A stretch of 5,903 bases of DNA from an uncultured Bacilli bacterium (GTDB taxonomy: Bacteria; Bacillota_I; Bacilli_A; RF39; UBA660): NCBI GenBank assembly GCA_948479395.1, contig CAOLUI010000050.1, forward strand, positions 1 through 5,903, in the 5' to 3' direction. Made by a program: the position numbers and the translations under genes. How positions within the stretch are numbered: position 1 is the stretch's first letter; every line of letters starts with the position of its first letter. The notes beneath the pieces were generated by a model that was not told the origin of the DNA, searched no databases, and was given only the letters and a program-made list of their open reading frames with translations. Below, in pieces: positions 5,738-5,903 of this stretch.

Positions 5738-5902
5738 TTATAAATACATCATCAATACTTCAAATAATAAATGGTGATTTCCATTAACTGATAAAATATG
5801 TGGTTTTACATTGGCAATATTTGTCCCTTTGATATTTTTTATACATCCACTTGTTAAGTTTGAACTTACTCCTGCAAATCTACATATCATATCAATCTTC
5901 TT
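5738..5902 (-). CDS. Possible C-terminal end of a gene entering from the right edge
   Basis: A frame open from the window edge runs 54 codons to TAA at 5738-5740, with a readable part such as ICRFAGVSSNLTSG and NVKPHILSVNGNHH. An open run of this length is uncommon in such AT-rich DNA but not decisive. The same frame stays open for another 28 codons after this TAA, to a second TAA at 5651-5653, so it could also be a pseudogene with a premature stop. I do not recognise the family, and no start codon with a ribosome binding site is visible in the window. Confidence 0.25.
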   Translation of the reverse strand, partial: KKIDMICRFAGVSSNLTSGCIKNIKGTNIANVKPHILSVNGNHHLLFEVLMMYL

Positions 5903-5903
5903 T

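Noticed and set aside
1..5903. Search for tRNA, rRNA, CRISPR arrays, insertion-sequence ends and known riboswitch cores
   Set aside because: No cloverleaf, spaced repeat array, transposase motif with terminal inverted repeats, or recognisable riboswitch consensus was seen by eye on either strand.

Overview
The window is very AT-rich (roughly a quarter to 30% G+C by eye). It has strong AGGAGG-type ribosome binding sites, sigma-A-type promoters, all-TAA stops and TGG-encoded tryptophan, so the standard bacterial code applies. This fits a low-G+C Firmicute or related gut-type bacterium. The species cannot be named from the sequence.

Layout. At the left edge (1-250, minus) is the N-terminal part of a small XRE-type DNA-binding protein, divergent from everything to its right. 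The 117 bp between it and the next gene carry a promoter for each direction. Three plus-strand genes follow: an adenylate-forming (AMP-binding) enzyme (368-2071), a membrane hybrid sensor histidine kinase (2147-3970), and an HPt-receiver protein (3975-4715). The kinase and HPt-receiver genes are only 4 bp apart and clearly form one operon, closed by a hairpin-plus-T-run terminator that contains the last stop codon. The kinase also has its own strong promoter, so the enzyme gene is only loosely coupled to it. A minus-strand gene of unrecognised family (4817-5365) converges on the operon, and two oppositely oriented terminators sit back to back between them. The last ~480 bases hold no convincing intact gene. 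They contain inverted repeats, an orphan promoter-like site, and a minus-strand reading frame interrupted by stops.

How the genes may work together. The kinase carries every residue needed to autophosphorylate (H247) and pass phosphate to its own receiver (D539). The next gene supplies a histidine phosphotransfer domain (H63) and a second receiver (D174). Together they make a complete four-step His-Asp-His-Asp relay, but no DNA-binding or enzymatic output domain is present, so the final target is unknown. The adenylate-forming enzyme just upstream activates some carboxylic acid. Whether its product is the signal sensed by the seven-helix membrane domain is speculation.

The most notable non-coding structure is a 12-bp dyad with one bulged base. 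It spans from the -10 box of the kinase promoter to the base before its start codon. It would hide the ribosome binding site only in transcripts that read through from upstream.
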